A stretch of 64,000 nt of DNA, from positions 10,228,457 to 10,292,456 of the forward strand of contig OZ024788.1 of the NCBI GenBank assembly GCA_964017065.1, written 5' to 3'. Source of the DNA: Haliclona indistincta. Taxonomy: Eukaryota > Porifera > Demospongiae > Haplosclerida > Chalinidae. Numbering within the stretch: the stretch's first letter is position 1; each line of letters starts with the position of its first letter. Made by a program: the position numbers and the translations under genes. This document shows positions 51,850 to 64,000 of the stretch, in pieces. The notes below the pieces were generated by a model. The model saw only the letters and a list, made by a program, of their open reading frames with translations. It ran no database searches and had not been told where the DNA came from.

Positions 51850-52305
51850 TACACAAAATAGATTTGAAATATCTATGCCCAAATTTAAAAAATTTCATTT
51901 TTGGGTTTTCGTTCCTCAGGTTTGGTGAAGGACAAATTGCTGTCGGATTCATTAAAGGCTACATGATAGTGGTGTCTACACTGGCTGGAGAGATTGGACG
52001 GGTGAGTGTGTGTGGGTGGGTAGACAATTTGGCAGTAGAGTGAGTAAATGAGAAAGTGAATGAATGAGTGAACAAGTAAACAAACGAGTGACTAGGTGGA
52101 TGAGTGAGGAGATGTGCAAGAAGTAGAGTGAATTTGTGAAAAATGTTCCAAATCAGTGACCTTTTTCTTGCTCTATTACAGGAGGTATTTCATAACCATA
52201 ATCACGCAAATTTTCTTTCTCATCTCTCTATTTCAACGGCTGCTAATCAACTAGCAACTTGTGGAGACACTCAGTAATCACTTCCTTACATATGTCTCTC
52301 TCGAT

Positions 52306-52710
<405 letters not shown>

Positions 52711-53249
52711 TCTCTCCCGTTCCTCTTTTGTGCATTCCATTATATTTTATTTTTCTGCTGTTCAGACTAAAGTTCCATGACATGTATGACATGACTGGTG
52801 TTCACAATATGTTTAATATTGATGAGGACAAGGGAACAGTCAGTGAAATACAGTGGACCAGTGATGGACAGCTACTAACATTGAGCACTGACACTGGTTA
52901 GCCTGTATGTCTAGTTGTCAGTCTTATTAGGCTCGGCCATACTTGGACACAAGAGGGTTAAGCATCTGGGTATGTAGGTAGATTGGTACGTGCTTCATCA
53001 AAATCATGAGCTTTCCACTCGAAAATCATCACACACAAATAGTGCCTTCTCAGCGTTTGTTTTGACGACACCTACTACCTACTGTACATGTACAATGTCT
53101 TATGTGGAGCACTATCTAATAGCTTCACTGCTGATAACTAACTTGAGTAGCACACTTAGCCTGAGTGAGTGCAATACCATGAGACTGAGTAAGTACTGCT
53201 GCTGCTGCAGTTGGCCTATCTAGTGTACATGTTTGTGTTCATTAGAACT

Positions 53250-53415
53250 CTTGTCAGTACCTGTCTGTCTGTCTGACCTTGTTGGTACCTGTCTGTCTGT
53301 CTGACCTTGTTAGCACACCTGTCTGTCTGTCTGTCTGACCTTGTTAGTACCTGTCTGTCTGTGTCTGTCTGTGTCTGTCTGTGTCTGTCTGTCTGGCTGT
53401 CTGTCTCATCTGCCT
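53250..53415. repeat. Minisatellite of CTGTCTGT blocks
   Basis: Units of about 36 bp, 'gtacctgtctgtctgtctga' plus 'ccttgttg', decaying into (CTGT)n. Confidence 0.8.
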
Positions 53416-53634
53416 GTCTGTGTTAATGTTTTGCACTCTAGTTTTGTCTGCCTGCCCTGGAGTGGGAATATTGGCAGTAGGCAGCCCTCTTGTGGAGCCA
53501 CTAGTTTGGGCTCAAGGCATTGATTTTGCACAGCTTGATAGACACTGAATTTCTGGCTGTACCCAATGACTTATCCACATTTTGTGCAAGCCTCTCAATT
53601 CACACGGATTGCCTATGTATCAAAAAGTCCTTAT

Positions 53635-53764
53635 ACTAGCTCGAAATTGTGTTGTAATCTAGCCAAGATTGATAGGTGGTCTGTTTGTGCTATGCATGAA
53701 CTAGCTCGAAATTGTGTTGTAATCTAGCCAAGATTGATAGGTGGTCTGTTTGTGCTATGCATGA
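53635..53764. repeat. 65-bp perfect tandem duplication
   Basis: Two adjacent identical units starting 'actagctcgaaattgtgttg' in an intron of WDR19 copy 2. Confidence 0.9.
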
Positions 53765-53891
53765 ATACATTCATGTGTGATTTCTCTTTCTTTCCTCGCA
53801 GGTCGTTTGATAACCTATCTGGTCAGGTTCCCTCAGCTGGGCTGCTCTCATGAGACCACTATGGCATACCTGTCAACACTCACTGAAGTAT

Positions 53892-53896
53892 GCACA

Positions 53897-53970
<74 letters not shown>
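53892..53970. repeat. (CA)n microsatellite
   Basis: CA array just after the exon ending at 53887. Confidence 0.95.
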
Positions 53971-53971
<1 letters not shown>

Positions 53972-54293
53972 ATGCATTAGTGGCTGTAGGCTCAGGCCAG
54001 CACTAAGGAAAACTGGCTAGTTGGTCCTCAGCAACTAAGGAGACATATTTCAAAGGCCCGGGACCATGTTGAAATTGCCCACTATCGTGTAAATTTTGCC
54101 AAAATATGTTAATTTATGCCACACTCTTATGAATAATTATGAGCCTGGGTGACAAAGACATACTCCAACATGTTGTGGTAATAACTGCAGCTACCATTAT
54201 GTGAAGGTATAATATTATTTATTTTTTTGTACAGGTAACAGTAGCGAATCACATTGAAGAGGTTAGTACGCATGTTAACACACAACATTGACT

Positions 54294-54294
<1 letters not shown>

Positions 54295-54335
<41 letters not shown>
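54295..54335. repeat. (CT)n tract abutting an exon acceptor
   Basis: Forms the polypyrimidine tract of the exon at 54338; the matching tract begins this window (1-8). Confidence 0.9.
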
Positions 54336-54337
<2 letters not shown>

Positions 54338-54647
54338 GATCAGGTTTTGAGGATAGAGTGCCCCATTGAACCAGAATTTCTCACGCTGGGTCCCTATGTG
54401 GGCATGAACAACAGAGTGTGGGTCTGTGAGCTAGCTAATCAGGGTAAGTGGACCTGCCTTTCAAATGATACAAGAAGTGGAAGTGTATACCGCATTGTTG
54501 CTAAGTTTAACTTGACCAAAACAATACAGTTTGGTTCATTTTACTGTGTGAAAAATTCAGTGTAGTACGACATGTAAAATCACGATTGTATCATGTGTCC
54601 TAATGTATTGTATACTGGTAAATGTAAAGATTCATTAAATTTTGTGA

Positions 54648-54885
54648 GCGGATTTGAGAAAGGGGTCACTTCTCTACTGCAATTTTTGCCTGTTTTCAGA
54701 TGGCTGATACTCGGTCAAACATTAATGAAACTCAATGAAAGTTTTTGGGTAAAATATTTGATCTTTCTGCTTGCTGTATATGAAGTTTTAGAGCCATGGT
54801 ACTAAATTTGGATGAATGGCAGCAAGTTAAAAACATGCGTTCATTCAAAAATTGCAGGAGCGAAGTGACCATTTTCTCAAATCTG
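54648..54885. mobile_element. Palindromic MITE, family M1, copy d
   Basis: Counterpart in WDR19 copy 2 of the element at 325-562, at the same intron position with scattered substitutions. Confidence 0.8.
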
Positions 54886-55746
54886 CTACCAGGAATGTAA
54901 AAAATTAAGTAAATTTGTGATGTTAAAATTACTCATATCATATCAATTTTTATGAGTGTAGATTGTAATATGGAGAGATCCTACCAGACCAGTGTTAGTG
55001 ACTTGAAGCTGAATGGATGCTACTCAGCTGCACTGTGTGATAAGAGGATTGAGCTGCACGAGATCACTGGAGTCAAGGTACGATAAAGAGAAAGAGTGAG
55101 TAGAGAGAACTCCAGTAGTAACAAACACGTGTGCACTAAGATTATTGGGAAATCTTCGTTGTTAGTGTCACCTGCCCTTGTGATGAAAATGGAACTTGCA
55201 TAATATATTGCTCATTTATTATTACATGTATTATTGCAGCTATCGACGAATTTATAGATACAATTTTTGTACATGTACATGTAGATTGGGTTCTAGATAT
55301 TTAATTTGAGTCACTGAAATATATATAGCAACTTGTTTGTTACTGATTACTGTAAGATGACAACAGTTGATTGACATATTACAGTACGTGTTGGGTGAAT
55401 TTCCTACTACATGTATTGTGGATTTCGCCTTCTTTTCTGTTTGATCAGGGTATAGATGAGGAGCATCACCATCCAGAGGGGAGGGTGTTCCCCAGTGAGG
55501 AACAGCAACACGAGGCTATCACTTGCATTGCTCTCACACAAGAGTTCCTCATCTATGGAACAGAGGTCAGTTCAGACTTCAGAGCCTTGTAGTGTAGTCA
55601 TCTAAAGCTTTAGTACTGCAGTACGTAAGTTGTGCACACATGATGTTTGAGATTTTCTTCTTTTGCTGTAGTCTGGTACAGTCTGTTACTTCTTCCTGGC
55701 TGACTGGCAGATAGTCAGTGAGTTCCATCATGTAGTGGGTGAGTGA

Positions 55747-55776
55747 CACACACACACACGCATGCACGCACACACA

Positions 55777-55828
<52 letters not shown>
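55747..55828. repeat. (CA)n microsatellite, copy 2 intron
   Basis: Counterpart of 1549-1652 in copy 1. Confidence 0.85.
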
Positions 55829-55830
<2 letters not shown>

Positions 55831-56483
55831 AGGCAACAGACACTGCTGTATATCATGGCTATGTCATTATACACAGGAGAGTTGTCACATACATACAGTA
55901 CAGTAACCCTCGCTAATTCGAGCCTCGCTATAGTTTTGTAAATTGCACTAAAATAACCAAACAGTCTGCAATTCACAGAAGTTTCTCTTTCTCACAAATT
56001 TTGTCTTGTCTAAATCAATTTTCAGCTTTACCAAAACACTCTTTCGTTTGATACATGTACCCAAAATACTAAAATCTATCACTCTAGGTATTGTCAAGGT
56101 GTATCCCGACCCCACCAACACACGACTAGTGTTCATTGACGACAAAGCTGACGCCTTCTTATACTCACCAGTCAATGATCAGCTCATTGAGATCCCTCAC
56201 TTCCCAGCCTCTACAGAGGATATACTATGGGAGGCCTGGGCTGTTGACAAGGTGAGCTGTTTACTTCATTTATAGCCTCTCGTAAAACATTGGTGTGTAG
56301 AATTCGCAAGAAAGAGCGTGTTTTTTCAAATACACTTTTGTCTTTTTACACACAGCATGTGTTTGTTGCCTTTGAGAAGGACAAAGTACACACCTATGCT
56401 TACTACAGAGAGACTTATGATGGTGAGAAGTGCTTGCTCTCTCTAACGCCTACGTGCCTGTTCAATCATTCATTCTCCCTCTC

Positions 56484-56545
56484 CGCCTCTCTCTCTCTCT
56501 CTCTCTCCCTCCGTCTCTCTCTCCCTCTGTCTCCCTCCCCTCTCC

Positions 56546-56606
<61 letters not shown>

Positions 56607-56662
56607 TGTCTCTCTCCCTCTGTCTCTCTCCCTCTGTCTCTCTCTCTCTCCCTCTCTCTGTC
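56484..56662. repeat. (CT)n/(CCCTCTGT)n tract before an exon acceptor
   Basis: Expanded version of the 2318-2360 tract, running straight into the acceptor at 56663-56664. Confidence 0.9.
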
Positions 56663-57164
56663 AGGTGCTAAGTGTATCCATGTTGGTGCTACCAAGCTAC
56701 CCTATGGCTATCGTCCTCTACTCCTCTACAATGGTGAGCTCACTTGTCAGAAGAAGACCGCCAGAGTGCAGACCATCAGACTATCCTCACACAACTACTC
56801 TGATGATCAGGATCTCTCGGATGACGAGGTGAGAATTAAATTAATTCAACATGCACAATTGTTTATCAGAATTCAGAATGCTGTCAAACACAAAAATTTT
56901 ACTTGTGACAAAAAAACAACACTGGGCGCCAGTGTAATTGTGATAAAAATTTGTGGTGTGCTTGGTGCAACATGGCTGAATTTGCCGTGGATGGTTATAG
57001 ACATAGTTTCTTATTTTGACACGTTGTTAATAGATTACTGTATTGTGCAGTACTAACTATGTCGTGCTGTGATAACTTCTATTTTTTCTCCTCAGTTGGT
57101 GAACTCCTTTGCCAAAAGCATTGTCTTGAAAAGGTAGAGCAGTTAATTTGATTTGACATGCTCG

Positions 57165-57171
57165 TGTGCGT

Positions 57172-57210
<39 letters not shown>

Positions 57211-57222
57211 CGCGCATGCGTG
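57165..57222. repeat. (GT)n microsatellite, copy 2 intron
   Basis: Counterpart of the GT array at 3180-3384. Confidence 0.85.
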
Positions 57223-57429
57223 TAGGTGTGTGAATGGGTACAGGCGTTTGTCAACCGTGTTTTCTTGACAATTAAAACGACAAAGGAAAGGTAAGGATAA
57301 TGCAACTACAGCTGAGTCTCACACACTGGAGCTATGTCCTGGTGTCTGCATTTTAAACTTAAAAGGTACTAGATTTTTAAAGGACAATAATAATCAATTA
57401 TAGATTATTATTGTTATTCTTATTATTTA

Positions 57430-57990
57430 TTGGCTTTTGGGGTTCTCGGAATGAGAGGGCTTTCTTTGACGTACGTGTATTTAACCCTCTGGCACCCTCG
57501 AATTCAACACAATCCATTCCAGCAACATACAAAAGACATGAGAGAGAAAGAAACGAGAGTATGGCGCTCGAGTCAGGGAAGTAGAGCATGGATGTTTCAC
57601 CCCCTAGTATTTTCTTCAACCGGCGGACTGGGACGCGAAGCAAATATTGTCTACAAGAGATTGGCATCCCTTCTCTCAACCAAAATTGGGAAAGACCTTA
57701 CTCCAGCATTCTGACATGGATCTGATGTTGTCTATCATTCTCACTCCTTCAGTCCTCCATCCTGTGCATTCGTGGGTATCGATCCAGGTGTAGTTCTCCA
57801 GTCAGGGTGTGCTTGTCACCTCCGATAGGTGTGGTCAATTCAGAGTCTGGCTTGTGACTTATCCTTGAACTATTATTTCACTTTTTCACTTTAAACTGTC
57901 TTATTGACTCAGGACTAAAATCTGTATTATTATCATCACTACCTTCTTATTATTATTTATTATACAGAGAGGCAGCACCAGAGGGCTATG
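57430..57990 (+). pseudogene. 3' fragment of a restriction-like-endonuclease retrotransposon
   Basis: Three frames together encode 'FFDVRVFNPLAPSNS', then 'WMFHPLVFSSTGGLGREANI', 'VYKRLASLLSTKIGKD' and 'LSFSLLQSSILCIRGYRS', colinear with the C-terminus of the element at 33156-36743 (YFDVRVFNP, FTPLVFSTTGGLG, YKRLASL, CLRGSRSS). It ends in a TTATTATTATTTATTAT tail. 5' truncation is typical of target-primed insertion. It is a related but distinct lineage and is absent from WDR19 copy 1. Confidence 0.75.
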
Positions 57991-58459
57991 ACACTGAACA
58001 AAATACAAACAATATTAATTAGAAAAGATCACAAAAGAACATGCAAAACCAGACTAGTTTGTTTAGGATAAGAAAACAGTGTAGAGACTTAGTTAAAGAG
58101 GGCTCCAAGTGGTTGAATTATAGTTTTGCATGAACACCACGTCTTCTGATAAGGTGTGACTTGTGGGCTAATCAATTGCCAAGAGGGTTAATGTTGTTCA
58201 CAGTTGAGTTGAGAGTCATGAGTATCTCATCCCAACTAAACCACGAAAGAGTTGGGTTCAGGTAAAGAGTTTGTTATGGAATTCTCCTCATTCCTTAACA
58301 AACAATTTATTCTCATGACAATGGTGTATGCAATATTGTTATGATCATGAGCTACAACTGGGAATATACAAGCTAGGATCGTGCTTCATAGATAAAAAGC
58401 ATAGATTATGGATAAAAAGTGATCGCTTATCCCCTGCAGCAAATTGTCTCTGTTCGAAA

Positions 58460-59146
58460 ATGCTGCTCTTGGTGATTACTTTGGCTACTCTGGCACTGTC
58501 CAATGCCAATCCAATGGTTACGTCATTGAGACATCTGTCTACTCGCCAGACGTCACCGAGCTGCGGCGGTGTTACCATCCCACAGCGCTGTATTCAAGCT
58601 CAGGTCGACTATCAAAATGCATCGGCAGAAATCCTCACCAACTTTACATTGGACTCGGGCGCTAAGCTTACTAGCGCCATCGCAACATTCCTCGGTATCT
58701 ATTGCAGCGACGATTGTCTGCGACCATTCTTGGCAGTAGACGCTTGCGAGAATAACGGCTCGGCAGCATTTGCGACTAACAACCTTGTGTGCGCTCGGCA
58801 CGAAGACGGCACGTATTGTCCAGTAAAAGTTAATCAAGAACTGGCCGTGCGAAACAGCTCCACACCTGGATATGTACCCAACTGCGTCTCGGCTGCTTCA
58901 ACTAACTGCTCTACTACATGTCGACAAGCTTATCTTGACACGAGGAGCAGACTGGGTTGCTGTGGCGCCACCTACTATGGAAACAATGTAACAAGTCCAT
59001 TGTACTCACTCTTTGGACGGAACTTTGAAACATGCAATGTAACCCTTGGGGATCCCTGTCCGGCGGCATCTGGAGCTGCTACCATCTGTCTGAACTTTCT
59101 TCTCATGATCGCAGTTATAATGCTGTCTGTGATGGCAATAATTTGA
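58460..59146 (+). CDS. Secreted cysteine-rich protein, nested gene copy 3 (intronless)
   Basis: A 228-residue product in the WDR19 copy 2 intron that matches intron 8 of copy 1. Signal peptide MLLLVITLATLALSNANP, the same cysteine framework as the genes at 5906 and 11195, sequons, and the same hydrophobic C-terminus. It differs in a small loop ('VNQELAVRNSSTPGYVPN') and in changes such as IATFLGIYC. The upstream TATAAAA of the other copies is changed here (CATAGATAAAAAGC plus an inserted repeat of it), so its expression may differ. The open frame extends upstream to 58328, but ATG 58460 aligns with the starts of the paralogues. Confidence 0.8.
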   Translation: MLLLVITLATLALSNANPMVTSLRHLSTRQTSPSCGGVTIPQRCIQAQVDYQNASAEILTNFTLDSGAKLTSAIATFLGIYCSDDCLRPFLAVDACENNGSAAFATNNLVCARHEDGTYCPVKVNQELAVRNSSTPGYVPNCVSAASTNCSTTCRQAYLDTRSRLGCCGATYYGNNVTSPLYSLFGRNFETCNVTLGDPCPAASGAATICLNFLLMIAVIMLSVMAII

Positions 59147-59319
59147 GTGCCAGTTCATCCTCTAACTAGTATTAGTACTAGCTGAGCCTGTGTGAAAATT
59201 TTTCAAATTTAGTTTTTGTAAAGTATTAATGCATTACACTTTATTTTGTTTGCTAAAAATAATCGATGTTGGGTGACATAACGCAGTATGAAACCAATGG
59301 ACTGTATGCATGATGTGAA

Positions 59320-59475
59320 TACAGTGAAGCGGATACCATTGGAACCAACAAAAATCGTCCATTATAGAGTGGGTGTCATCTTGTCAAGGGTTTGCTATTC
59401 ATTTGGGTTATATTTGGGATTCAGTAAGTGTCCATTATAGAGAGATGAAGGGTGTCCTCTATGAGGGTATTTCTG
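59320..59475. mobile_element. Tc1/mariner-type MITE, copy after nested gene 3
   Basis: Diverged copy of 12040-12197: starts CAGTGAAGCGGATACC and contains 'ttatatttgggattcagtaa', but the right terminus is truncated. Confidence 0.55.
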
Positions 59476-60234
59476 AATTATTGATGATATATTTCCTGCG
59501 TGGTGTTGTATACTTTTGGTGCACCAAAAGCCTGTTTGATTATTAGAGATAATTATACATGGGCTAGGTGGGTATTTTAGGAGCCAGCCATGATGCATAA
59601 AGCACCTATGTTGCCAACAATAGAATGAATTTTCGACCAAAACTGCAACACTGTGGTTTTTGACAAGACACCCTCTTTACCGTAGCAAGATAAAGTCTTG
59701 ATTTTATTGCAAGGGTTGGTATGAATTTTAATATCTACTATCATTAAAATAATTTATATCATTATCGATACACAAACTCGGTATGACCACAACCGGTTAC
59801 ACTCAATTTTTGTGTTCTACTGTGCAGGCTGAAGGATGCCTGGCTGTTGGCGTGTGCACTGGACAGAACAGATGTTTGGAAGGAGCTCTCCTCTAGAGCA
59901 CTGTATCATCTTGATATCGATACTGGTCAGTACTTTCTTCTCTGTTTATGTAAAGTCAGCACATAGCAGACCTGTGTAGCCAGAGAGGGGATCTGAATTG
60001 ATTAGTATACATGTATCAAGACCAATAGTTTTACCATTTTTAGCAGAACTGCCTCTTTGTTGTGCCTAGGTGTTTTCTTAGTCAGTGAGTCAATAATCTG
60101 CATTACAGTATAACATGAAAGTAGACCTCAACTCAAGCATAGCTATAGTGAACATGATAGATTCTCAGACCCCCCTTGGCTGCAGACTTCCATTGCATAT
60201 TTTTGTGTACATTTGCGTGCAATTTACTTTTCTA

Positions 60235-60605
60235 ATTGAAGGCATTGGTAGTCAGTATTCATAATGTTAGTACCAATGAAAAAGTTTCTAAACCAACTAA
60301 CTGAAGGCATTGCTAGTCAGTATTCATAATGTTAGTACCAATGAAAAAGTTTCTAAACCAACTAACTGAAGGCATTGGTTGTCAATGTTCATAATGTTGG
60401 TACCAATGAAGAACTTTTCTAAACCAACTAACTGAAGGCATTGGTAGTCAATGTTCATAATGTTGGTACCAATGAAGAACTTTTCTAAACCAACTAACTG
60501 AAGGCATTGGTAGTCAGTATTTATAATGTTTGTACCAATGAAAAAGTTTCTAAACCATGCAACTAATTGAAGGCATTGGTAGTCAGTATTCATAATGTTG
60601 GTTCT
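60235..60605. repeat. 65-bp minisatellite, WDR19 copy 2 intron
   Basis: Six head-to-tail units of the family described at 12850-13195, without the inversion. Confidence 0.85.
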
Positions 60606-61057
60606 GGTTAACCTTTTCCAATTTAAGTTGTCGCTTCATTGGACCCATCATCTTTTTCGTACACAAACTTCTGTTGAACGTTCAGATGTGCTGGTCAGAA
60701 ATTTGACTTTATTTCAGAGATTGATGTATTCTTGTTTGTCAATTTTAGTGTAATACCCTTTTAAAATCTAACCTAACAGTTCTCTCGACCTCCTTTTTCT
60801 ATGTTTCAACTCTCGTTTGTTTTATGCACTCATAATTATGGTACTTAATATTATTATTAACCCTCAGCGCTTGCGCGAGGGTTACGGTACTTGCTCTGAT
60901 CTGTCATTCGTTCGTTCTTCTTTACTGCAGCAATCAGAGGCTACCAGCAGTTGAAAGACGTAGCCACCGTCATGAGTCTGATGGAGATAAAGATGAGTAC
61001 ATGATATGAACGTGTTCAAGTAATAAAGTATAAATTCTGTGCAAAATGCTTATGTGA

Positions 61058-61307
61058 GTGGATTTGAGAAAAGGGGTCAATTCGCTCCTGCAATTTTTGG
61101 ATGCACGCCTGTTTTCAAATGGCTGCTACTCGGTCAAACATTACTGAAACTCAATGAAATTTTTTGTGTATAATATTTGATCATTCAGCTTGCTGTATAT
61201 CAAATTTTAGAGCCATGGTACTAAATTCAACTGAATGGCAGCAATTTGAAAACATGCGTGCGTTCGTAAATTTGCTGGAACGAAGTGATCCCTTTTCTCA
61301 AATCCAC
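61058..61307. mobile_element. Palindromic MITE, family M1, copy e
   Basis: Counterpart in WDR19 copy 2 of the element at 13644-13884, at the same intron position. Confidence 0.8.
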
Positions 61308-62057
61308 TCACATTATTTTATAACAAATTATTATAATACTTGTCGCACGTTGTGTAACAATCCCCATCAGTTGGGTAGATTATTTCAGCATTTTTGTGGG
61401 TTTGACTTTCTTTGGTGGGTTTCAATAGATTTAGAATCATAATATTATGTCAATTGCTAATGTTTAGTATTCTAAGTTTTCTTGTTTCACTGCCTTCTTG
61501 CAGCATGTAGAGGATAAGAGCCTGCTGAATGGTCACATTGCTATGATTCTCTCGGAATATGATAAAGCACAAGATCTGTTTCTGGCGTCACCAGAGCCCA
61601 ACACAGCTCTAGAGGTACATAATATAATACAGCTCTATAATATGCGCTTCAAAAAATTAAATGTGAGTTTATTTCTCTGTTGCTGTAGATGCGTTGTGAT
61701 CTGCTGCAATGGGATCAAGCCCTTGACCTAGCCAACACTCTTGCTCCTTCACGCATTCCCTTCATCAGCTTGCAGTATGCACAGCAACTGGAGTTCATGT
61801 GAGTTATAACCCCGTAGCTACAGGTACACGTCGATTCCTGTCACCTCCGAACTCAATAACATTACTGCGTGTATATTCAAAAGTTGCTTTTGTATGCTGT
61901 TCTATTTATAGTAACATTTTGTGATGCACGTAGTGTATTTATAGTAACTGCATTTCCCTACAGAGGTGATCATGCTAATGCTCTTATCCACTACAACAAG
62001 GCAATCACAGCTTCACCTGAAGTGAGTACAACATCCAAAACTCTAAATTTATTGTTC

Positions 62058-62070
62058 TCTCTCTCTCCCT

Positions 62071-62113
<43 letters not shown>
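62058..62113. repeat. (CT)n tract before an exon acceptor
   Basis: Short counterpart of 14677-14860. Confidence 0.9.
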
Positions 62114-62114
<1 letters not shown>

Positions 62115-62499
62115 GCATGCTAATCATGATGGTACTTGTGAGGCTGGTGTGGCTAGAATGTCCATACATACTGGAGATGTCCGCAGGTACAGTCCAGTAG
62201 TACATTGTACATGCAGACTAGTCACTCTTTCATCGTGTGGCTGCTTTCACAGAGGCGCCAAGATAGCTAAAGTCAGTCCAAGCGTACAATTGAAGAGAGA
62301 GTGTGCAGAAATACTGGAGGGACTCAAGGTACCATATCTATACTGGTACAGTAGCGATCATGTTTGTGACTTGTGCAGTGTATCTTGAAGCTGGAGCACT
62401 GTATGAGGCCGCTGAGTGTTGGGAGAATGCTGCTAATGCCTTCATCAAGAAGAAAAACTGGTGAGCTCACCAACTCTCAGACGCACTATAGCAGTGCTT

Positions 62500-62600
62500 G
62501 CTCACGCACACACACGTATATTATATATTGTATACACACACACACACACACACACACTCCCTCACACACACACACTCACTCACACACACACGCGCGCGCG

Positions 62601-62632
<32 letters not shown>

Positions 62633-62672
62633 GTCACTCACTCACACACGTACATAATGTTGTATACACACT

Positions 62673-62712
<40 letters not shown>

Positions 62713-62720
62713 CTCACTCG
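62500..62720. repeat. (CA)n-rich microsatellite block, copy 2
   Basis: Counterpart of 15241-15650, with a CG-rich interruption near 62590. Confidence 0.9.
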
Positions 62721-64000
62721 CACACACGCTCACATACTCGCTCTGTCTCTCTCTACACTAGGAACAAGGTGGAGCTGCTCCTTCCTCATGTCTCCTCTGC
62801 CAAGATCTACAGTCAGTACGCTAAAGCAAGAGAAGCTGAGAAACACTACCAGAAAGCAGCCAAGGCTTACGAACAAGCTAAAGATTATGACAACGCAACT
62901 CGGTAAAGTGTTAGTTAACTCAAATAGCTGAAATTATTTTCCTCTCTTGGTTGCAGAGTGTATCTGGACTGCCTCAAACAGACTGATGAGGCAGTGAGAG
63001 TAGTGATGGATTCTCAGAGTATAGAAGGCGCTAAGATGGTAGCGAAGTACGTCACTACTAACACAGTACACACACTAATGTACGGGTTCGTTTTTCCGTG
63101 TAGGTTTTTCCAGAAGCTTGAGGACTTTGCCTCTGCACTGCAGTTTCTGGTGTTGTCCAATTGCAACAGTGAGGCCTACACTATGGCTGAGGTATAGCCA
63201 CACCCATACACTGATCAATCCTGTGTTACTCACTGTAGGCTCACGGTGTAATGGATCAATATGCTGAGGTTATCGGTGATAATGCTACCACACTGGACTA
63301 TCGCTCCATTGCCGGCTACTATCAACGAACTGGACACCACTTCAAAGCTGGCACCTTCTTCCTGAAGGCTAAAGACTATGAACATGCATTGCATCACTTC
63401 CTCCATTGCTCAGGAGCCCTCTATCCTGATGGAGAGAACATTGACATGGCTATTGAAGTGGTAAGATATTCTACAACAAAATTAATGTGGATCATGCTTT
63501 TGACTGAAACTTACCTGTAACTGTTGAATTTACACTGTAAATGCATGATTTTGTCTATCACTCGAGCTTAAATTTTTGGGGAGCTTATCGAATTGTGTAG
63601 TGATTTTAAATTTTATTTTACACCCATGTACGATGACCCGGCTACAGGTTGGTGAAGCAAGGCAGGACTCACTGACTGCTCAGCTCCATTCCTATCTAAT
63701 GGGAGAGGATGACAACGTTGCGAAGGAGGCCAAGTATCTGTTCAGTATGTACATGGCTCTGAGTCAGTACAGGGAAGCCGCCAAGACTGCTGTGCTGATA
63801 GCAAGAGAGGACCAAGCTGCTGGTTAATATCATCTGATACTGCTACTGCTATTACTGTATATTATACTGCAGGAAACTATAGATCAGCTCATGACGTGCT
63901 ATTCAACATGTATACAGGTTAGTACGGTATATTCTTTAGAACTGGGTCTCCAGGTCAAAATGTCTGTGTCGTGACTATTGTTTTTCTGTAGATCTCAGGA

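Overview
The window is eukaryotic and most plausibly from an early-branching animal such as a sponge. It has spliced genes with GT-AG introns, an intraflagellar-transport gene resembling animal WDR19/IFT144, small secreted cysteine-rich genes, a secreted fibrinogen-like lectin-type gene, and abundant simple repeats and transposons of animal superfamilies. The species cannot be fixed from sequence alone. There is no sign of bacterial gene organisation.

Layout. (1) 1-18118, plus strand: 28 exons of a WDR19 gene from the end of its first beta-propeller region to the stop codon; the 5' part lies outside the window. Its long intron 8 (3143-12559) carries two nested copies of a secreted cysteine-rich gene, an internal tandem duplication, and several insertions (a 2.1-kb TIR element, two Helentron-like elements, foldbacks and MITEs). 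(2) 18119-51919: a mobile-element island between the two WDR19 copies. A 20-bp perfect inverted repeat with matching TTTA flanks brackets 19068-42491. Inside it are a tyrosine recombinase gene (cut by a 200-N gap), a convergent pair of YqaJ/PHD and THAP/DDE genes, a divergent pair made of a multi-exon fungal-like transposase-type gene and a small coiled-coil gene, an antisense non-LTR retrotransposon with a restriction-like endonuclease, and a two-ORF gene with an XPG/FEN-like nuclease core and a CXC zinc domain, itself broken by a Helentron-like insertion and a frameshift. I read this as an Academ-type element that has become a transposon nest. To its right are foldback elements, MITEs, one intact secreted gene on the minus strand (47124-48002) and a decayed fragment of the same gene. 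(3) 51920-64000, plus strand: a second WDR19 copy, 28 exons visible and running off the window, with one nested cysteine-rich gene in the matching intron.

How the parts relate. The two WDR19 copies are nearly identical in exons and alignable in introns, so their differences act as empty and filled sites that date insertions. Copy 1 reads open throughout. Copy 2 begins abruptly mid-gene next to a foldback element and carries a 3-residue deletion in a conserved motif, a lost splice donor and a one-base frameshift, so it is probably a pseudogene, a diverged haplotype placed in tandem by the assembly, or a poorly called sequence. The nested secreted genes share signal peptide, cysteine pattern and a hydrophobic C-terminus, and duplicated along with the intron. 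All homology statements are from memory of the families; no search was run.
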